A stretch of 49,172 nucleotides of DNA from Nitrospirota bacterium. GTDB lineage: Bacteria; Nitrospirota; Thermodesulfovibrionia; Thermodesulfovibrionales; UBA6898. Numbering within the stretch: the stretch's first letter is position 1; the number at the start of each line of letters is the position of its first letter. The stretch is taken from assembly GCA_016235245.1 (NCBI GenBank), contig JACRLO010000022.1, positions 1 to 49,172 on the forward strand. The letters are read 5' to 3'. Shown in pieces: positions 44,925 through 49,172 of the stretch. The notes under the pieces were generated by a model. That model saw nothing but the letters and a program-made list of their open reading frames with translations, did no database searches and was not told the DNA's origin. The position numbers and the translations under genes are program-made.

Positions 44925-46056
44925 AAACGCCTTCCGCCATAAGCTCCGCACAGTCCTCACCATTGCCGGCATCACGATCGCCATCCTTTCCTTCGGACTG
45001 CTCCGGACAGTCGTAAGTGCCTGGTACGCCGGCGTCGAGGCCTCCTCCGCCAGTCGTTTGGTCACGAGGAATGCCATCTCACTGGTCTTTATGGTCCCTG
45101 CCTCCTATAAGGAGAAAATACGCCAGATCGAAGGGGTAAAGACCGTCTCTTGGGGCAACTGGTTTGGCGGCATCTATATCAGTGAAAAAAACTTTTTCCC
45201 CAATTTTGCGATTGATCCTCAATCCTATTTTGAACTCTATCCGGAGTTCATACTGAGCCCGGCGGAGCAGAAGGCATTTCTTCATGAACGCAAGGCCTGC
45301 GTCGCAGGAAGGCTGACCGCAAGGAAATACGGATGGAAAATCGGCGACACAATTACCCTGAAGGGTACCATCTTTCCGGGCAACTGGGACTTTGTCCTCA
45401 GAGGGATTTATCGCGGGCGGGACAAGAGCAGTGACGAGTCCCAGTTTTTCTTCAACTGGGACTATCTGAATGAATCCATGAGAAAGACAAACCCCGCTCT
45501 CGCAAACCAGATCGGTTTTTTCATGATCGGCATTAAAGATCCCGACCTGGCAGCAGAAACGGCAGCAGCCATAGACCGGTCTTTTAAGAACTCCATGACC
45601 GAGACGATAACGGAGACAGAAAAGGCCTTTCAGATGGGCTTCGTCTCGATGAGCGAAGCCATCGTAGTTGCTATTCAACTTGTCTCTTTTGTGGTTATCG
45701 CCATCATCATGGCGGTCGTTGCCAATACGATAGCAATGTCAGCACGGGAGCGCACAGGGGAATATGTCGTGTTCAAAGCCCTCGGGTTCGGTTCATGGCA
45801 TCTTGCAGGCCTGATATTCGGCGAGTCTTTTGTCATAACCATGACAGGCTGCCTTCTGGGTATTGCCGCCACCTTCCCTGCAGCCAGGGCCTTTGGTGAC
45901 GCCATGAGCACGTTCCTGCCGGTCTTTAATGTTTCTGCAACAACGCTCTATTTTGATCTTCTGGTATCGCTCATCGTTTCCCTTATCGCGGCGGTAATTC
46001 CGACCATTCGAATAGCACGAATCGGCATTGCTGAAGGCCTGAGAAAGATTGCCTGA
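44899..46056 (+). CDS. ABC transporter permease 1, FtsX/MacB type
   Basis: A 385-residue permease: N-terminal helix (FRHKLRTVLTIAGITIAILS), extracytoplasmic domain (GRLTARKYGWKIGDTITLKG, NWDFVLRGIYRGRD) and three C-terminal helices (about 255-280, 305-335, 345-370) with SARERTGEYVVFKALGFGSW between the first two. It overlaps the ATPase by 26 bp and shares one base with the second permease. It probably forms a heterodimer with permease 2. Confidence 0.9.
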   Translation: MFLIKLLFRNAFRHKLRTVLTIAGITIAILSFGLLRTVVSAWYAGVEASSASRLVTRNAISLVFMVPASYKEKIRQIEGVKTVSWGNWFGGIYISEKNFFPNFAIDPQSYFELYPEFILSPAEQKAFLHERKACVAGRLTARKYGWKIGDTITLKGTIFPGNWDFVLRGIYRGRDKSSDESQFFFNWDYLNESMRKTNPALANQIGFFMIGIKDPDLAAETAAAIDRSFKNSMTETITETEKAFQMGFVSMSEAIVVAIQLVSFVVIAIIMAVVANTIAMSARERTGEYVVFKALGFGSWHLAGLIFGESFVITMTGCLLGIAATFPAARAFGDAMSTFLPVFNVSATTLYFDLLVSLIVSLIAAVIPTIRIARIGIAEGLRKIA

Positions 46057-47222
46057 TGAGTATTCCGGTTTCATACAGCTTCAGGAACCTCTGGACCCGG
46101 CGTCTCACCACGGCGTTTACGGCTGCCGGTATGGCTCTGGTCGTCTTTGTTTTTGCATCGATCCTGATGCTGGCAGAGGGACTCAAAAAAACGCTGGTGG
46201 ATACCGGTTCTTATGACAATGTCATCGTCACAAGAAAGGCGTCAGGCAGTGAAGTGCAGAGCGGCATCGACCGGCTTGCAGCCTCTGTGGTGGAAACCCA
46301 GCCCGAGATCGCCACAGGACAAAACGGACAGAAGATCGTGGTAAAGGAGATCGTCGCGCTGATTAATCTCAAAAAAAGGGGCAGTGCCAAACCAGGCCAG
46401 GTGGTAACAAGAGGGATTATCGAAAACTCCCTCATCCTCAGACCTCAGGTGAAGATTATCGAAGGCAGACTGCCGAGACCGGGATCTTACGAACTTCTTG
46501 CCGGGGCAAGCATTGCCAGACGCTTTCAGGGCTGAGGCCTCGGGGAGACGGTCCGCTTCAACAGTCGAGACTGGACAATCGCGGGCGTATTTGACGCGGG
46601 CAATACGGGATTCAATTCGGAGCTATGGGGAGATGTTGACCAGCTGATGCAGGCATTCCGGAGGCCGGTCTATTCATCTGTATTGTTCAGGCTGAGAAAT
46701 CCGTCCGAGCTTGAAACGGTGAAGAGGCGTATTGAGGACGATCCGAGACTTGCGCTTGAGGCAAAAAGAGAGACGACCTATTACACCGATCAGTCTGAGA
46801 TGATGGCAAAGTTTCTTCGCATCCTCGGCATTTCACTGACCTTCATTTTCTCTTTTGGCGCAATCATCGGTGCCATGATCACCATGTATGCAGCGGTATC
46901 CAGCAGGACCGCAGAGATCGGCACACTCCGCGCCCTCGGGTTTCGAAGGAGGAGCATCCTCTACGCCTTTATGATGGAGGCGGTCCTGCTGGGGCTGATT
47001 GGAGGATTAGCAGGCCTTTTTCTTGCTTCATTCATGCAGCTCTTCACCATTTCAACCATGAACTTCCAGACCTTTTCCGAACTCGCATTCTCCTTCAGCC
47101 TTACGGCGGATATAGCCGTTAAGTCCCTGTTTTTCTCTCTCATCATGGGAATTACGGGAGGTCTGCTTCCGGCGGTACGCGCTTCCCGCATGAACATTAT
47201 CGACGCTCTGCGGTCAGACTAA
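46056..47222 (+). pseudogene. ABC transporter permease 2, FtsX/MacB type, interrupted by an in-frame TGA
   Basis: The frame starting at 46056 encodes 159 residues (SIPVSYSFRNLWTRRLTTAF to GASIARRFQG), meets TGA at 46533-46535 and continues open in the same frame to TAA at 47220-47222. Read through, it gives a 388-codon permease matching permease 1 in size and layout: GLGETVRFNSRDWTIAGVFD after the TGA, then a helix, SSRTAEIGTLRALGFRRRSI and a final VRASRMNIIDALRSD. The second part has no ribosome site. One nonsense substitution, a base-call error or recoding are all possible; I see no convincing SECIS-like hairpin after the TGA. Its stop overlaps the convergent cca stop. Confidence 0.8.
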
Positions 47223-48727
47223 TCTGATGTGTCTTTTGCCCCTCGTCTTTCGGCCTGTCCGGCAATCATGTCGCCTGCCAACTTGAGAGCTTCCCGGCGC
47301 GACGTGATCTTGCCAAGGTCCTGGGCAAATCTGAGACGGCAAAGAAGACTTCCGAGAGCAATGCCCGGTTTCATTCCCAGAGAGATCAGATCGTCTCCGT
47401 TTATCAGGAGAGGCGCCTCCAACTGAGGCTTAATAAAAGTAAAATATTCACGGATACTTTCTTCTGCCCAGGCAATGAAATGAAGCCGGTACTGCTCTGA
47501 GGCTTCAGGCCCCAGACTGCTCATGACATCTGCCATGGAAAGGATAAGCGCCGGAACCACATCATCCCTCATCTTCCTGAACCACCGCAAACGGGCAGCA
47601 GGCTTCGCCTCTGGCGACGAAAGCGAAAGCGGCTTGAGATGCTCTGCAACCATTTTTACAAGAAAGTCTCTTAAACGGCATGAGAGCTTCAGCCTGCCGG
47701 CCATCTCCTTCATCCTCTCTGCACCGGCCTTGTCATGACCGTAAAAGATGATCCTGCTGCTCCCAGGCTTTATCCCCCTGGTAAAGGGCTTTCCCATATC
47801 GTGCAGCAGGCCTGCAAGTTTCAGAAAACCTGTTTTTTCCCTGTCGATCATAGCTGCAATTCCGGCACTCGCTTCCCCAAAACGTGAGAGGTCAGAAAGG
47901 ATTTCCTCGACTTTCTCCATAACAAGCAGGGAGTGTTCCCAGACGTCCTTGTGATGATACCAGTTCTGCTCACAGCCCTTCATCGGCAGGATTTCAGGGA
48001 GTATCACTGCAAGGATTCCCAGATCATCCATCTTTCTGAACCAAACGGCACTCTTTGAACTCAGGAGGATGCACTGCAACTCTGCCATTACGCGTTCGAC
48101 CGATACCCGTTTCAGCAGCACTGCATTGCTCTGCATACTGTTCAGCGTCTGCTCTTCGATCGTAAAGGAAAGCGAGGCAGCAAAGCGAAATGCCCGAAGT
48201 ATCCTCAACGGATCAGAGACAAAGGCCTCCCGGCTGACCATTCTGATAATTTTTTTCTGTATGTCTCCGGCCCCGTCAAAAGGGTCGAGAAGCTCACCGT
48301 CGAGCCCCTCATCGTTTAGCCTGATCGCCATGGCATTGATCGTGAAATCTCTTCTGCCCAGGTCCTCTTCAATAGCATCTCCGCGCATCTCGGCGATATC
48401 GAGGAAAGCCTCAGGCCTCTCCCTGTCCACAACCCGGTAACAGGGGCTACACTCTCCACCGCAAATGGGGATAAACCCCGGGGAGTGCTCATCGGTCTTT
48501 TTTCCCATCGTAACGAGTGCGGCATTTTTCCGCGCCGCAAGGTTGAGAGCAAGGCTCTTTGCATTCCTGCAGACGAGGTCCATATCTTTCGGCGCAACAT
48601 TCTTTGCCACCCTCTTCGGCCTCAAAAGCAGGTCCCTCACGGTCCCGCCGACCAGATACAGACCCAGGCCTTCAGGCAGTCCGTCTTCAAACCAGCTTCT
48701 AAGTAAAACAGGTATTATTATCTTCAT
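47219..48727 (-). CDS. cca: CCA-adding-type tRNA nucleotidyltransferase / poly(A) polymerase family with HD domain
   Basis: A 502-residue class II nucleotidyltransferase. LVGGTVRDLLL (25-35) is the nucleotide loop, KDMDLVC supplies the catalytic carboxylates, and RRDFTINAMAIRL and DPLRILRAFRFAASL are family hallmarks. An HD domain follows (YHHKDVWEHSLLVMEKV, LAGLLHDMGKPF) near 255-345. A short insertion in the palm carries C89-x3-C93-x2-C96, which I do not recognise from the family. Since the tRNA in this window already encodes CCA, the role is repair or poly(A) addition. CCA and poly(A) enzymes cannot be separated by eye. Confidence 0.88.
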   Translation of the reverse strand: MKIIIPVLLRSWFEDGLPEGLGLYLVGGTVRDLLLRPKRVAKNVAPKDMDLVCRNAKSLALNLAARKNAALVTMGKKTDEHSPGFIPICGGECSPCYRVVDRERPEAFLDIAEMRGDAIEEDLGRRDFTINAMAIRLNDEGLDGELLDPFDGAGDIQKKIIRMVSREAFVSDPLRILRAFRFAASLSFTIEEQTLNSMQSNAVLLKRVSVERVMAELQCILLSSKSAVWFRKMDDLGILAVILPEILPMKGCEQNWYHHKDVWEHSLLVMEKVEEILSDLSRFGEASAGIAAMIDREKTGFLKLAGLLHDMGKPFTRGIKPGSSRIIFYGHDKAGAERMKEMAGRLKLSCRLRDFLVKMVAEHLKPLSLSSPEAKPAARLRWFRKMRDDVVPALILSMADVMSSLGPEASEQYRLHFIAWAEESIREYFTFIKPQLEAPLLINGDDLISLGMKPGIALGSLLCRLRFAQDLGKITSRREALKLAGDMIAGQAERRGAKDTSD

Positions 48728-48836
48728 TGCGTTATTGCTAACAATATATCATATGCCTCCATGAATACGCGGGGCTATGCTTAAAAGCAGACATCTATGC
48801 TAAAATAAAAAACATTTTCTGATACCGTGTATATTT

Positions 48837-48962
48837 TCCTGCTGCATCCCGTGTGCGGCCCTGCGCAACAGTCAGGTGTGAACCTCGTCAGGTCCGGAAG
48901 GAAGCAGCGATAAGCATTTTGCCTGTGTGCCGCAGCAAGCCGTTCACGGGATGGAGCAGGAA
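48837..48962 (+). ncRNA. ffs: signal recognition particle RNA (4.5S, small bacterial type)
   Basis: The hallmark core GTCAGGTCCGGAAGGAAGCA lies at 48887-48906, matching the Ffh-binding domain and GGAA tetraloop. The ends pair as CCTGCTGCATCCCGTG with CACGGGATGGAGCAGG, giving the long closing helix of a hairpin RNA. Exact ends are set from that helix. Position just before dnaX is a known arrangement. Confidence 0.92.
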
Positions 48963-49056
48963 AAGACGGCAGTGATTGGGAATCAGGTGTTCGTCATTGG
49001 CATGAAGTCAGTTTCTGTATACCGTATCCTAAACCCTAACAACAAAAGACAAAAAA

Positions 49057-49172
49057 ATGAGCTATCTTGTTTTAGCACGGAAATGGCGGCCCAAAACCTT
49101 CGATGACCTCGTAGGTCAGGAGCCTATCGCCCGCATGCTGAAAAATGCATTGGCGCAGGGGAAGATCTCCCA
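49057..49172 (+). CDS. dnaX: DNA polymerase III subunit gamma/tau (partial, cut by right window edge)
   Basis: The first 38 codons read SYLVLARKWRPKTFDDLVGQ and then EPIARMLKNALAQGKIS, the near-invariant N-terminus of DnaX, the clamp-loader ATPase. The Walker A motif would lie just beyond the window. The ATG follows an A-rich stretch with no clear Shine-Dalgarno. The ffs gene lies about 95 bp upstream. Confidence 0.93.
   Translation, partial: MSYLVLARKWRPKTFDDLVGQEPIARMLKNALAQGKIS

Noticed and set aside
46647-47222. Separate small permease gene starting at the ATG at 46647
   Set aside because: There is no ribosome site, and it is in the same frame as the upstream half with an open frame between the TGA and this ATG. 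It is the back half of one interrupted gene.
1-49172. CRISPR arrays, insertion sequences, prophage genes or rRNA
   Set aside because: I looked for regular repeat-spacer patterns, transposase motifs, terminal inverted repeats, phage structural genes and rRNA and saw none. The direct repeats present are only paired regulatory-scale copies.

Overview
The window looks like chromosomal DNA of an anaerobic, diderm, acetyl-CoA-pathway bacterium. The evidence is a complete CODH/ACS set (acsA, acsB, acsC, acsD, acsE, cooC), iron-sulfur-rich NADH and NADPH oxidoreductases, and envelope genes expected of a cell with an outer membrane (lolA, lgt, lspA, LolD/MacB-type ABC systems). Base composition is roughly balanced and genes are tightly packed with strong Shine-Dalgarno sequences. 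The combination fits a Nitrospirota (Thermodesulfovibrionia-like) or deltaproteobacterial lineage best. That placement is inference: no rRNA is present and no search was run.

Layout. 1-1362: the end of an ABC exporter operon (permease cut by the left edge, plus ATPase). 1589-2512: a flavin-split-barrel protein and a small orphan membrane protein. 2616-3954: 5-formyl-THF cyclo-ligase overlapping the CODH nickel chaperone cooC. 4038-12451: a housekeeping run, argD-argF-rnj-uppP-ftsK-lolA-tsaD. 12453-17353 (minus): a ScpA-IleS fusion gene followed by lspA and lgt. 17464-19388: a DUF922-like secreted protein and a TPR/DUF2059-like exported protein.

19556-35377 is the energy-metabolism core. On the minus strand lie nuoE-, nuoF-, ferredoxin- and nuoG-like genes, the nuoF homologue carrying a C-terminal CBS pair. 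After a 344-bp AT-rich divergent control region come nfnA-nfnB on the plus strand, then a shared bidirectional terminator, and then acsE-acsD-acsC-acsB-acsA on the minus strand. Together these could couple NADH, NADPH and ferredoxin pools to CO2 reduction, or acetyl-CoA oxidation, through the carbonyl branch of the Wood-Ljungdahl pathway.

35649-49172: a PH-like protein, gatA-gatB, an ABC exporter with an OB-fold lipoprotein, citrate synthase, tRNA-Ser(GGA), an adaptor-ATPase-permease-permease exporter whose last gene is broken by one in-frame TGA, a CCA-adding-type nucleotidyltransferase with an unusual cysteine cluster, the SRP RNA gene, and the first codons of dnaX. There is no CRISPR array, rRNA, insertion sequence or prophage.

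Most noteworthy are the ScpA-IleS fusion, the NuoF-CBS fusion with its stand-alone NuoF-C-terminal partner, the control signals around the redox and CODH/ACS genes, and the TGA-interrupted permease.
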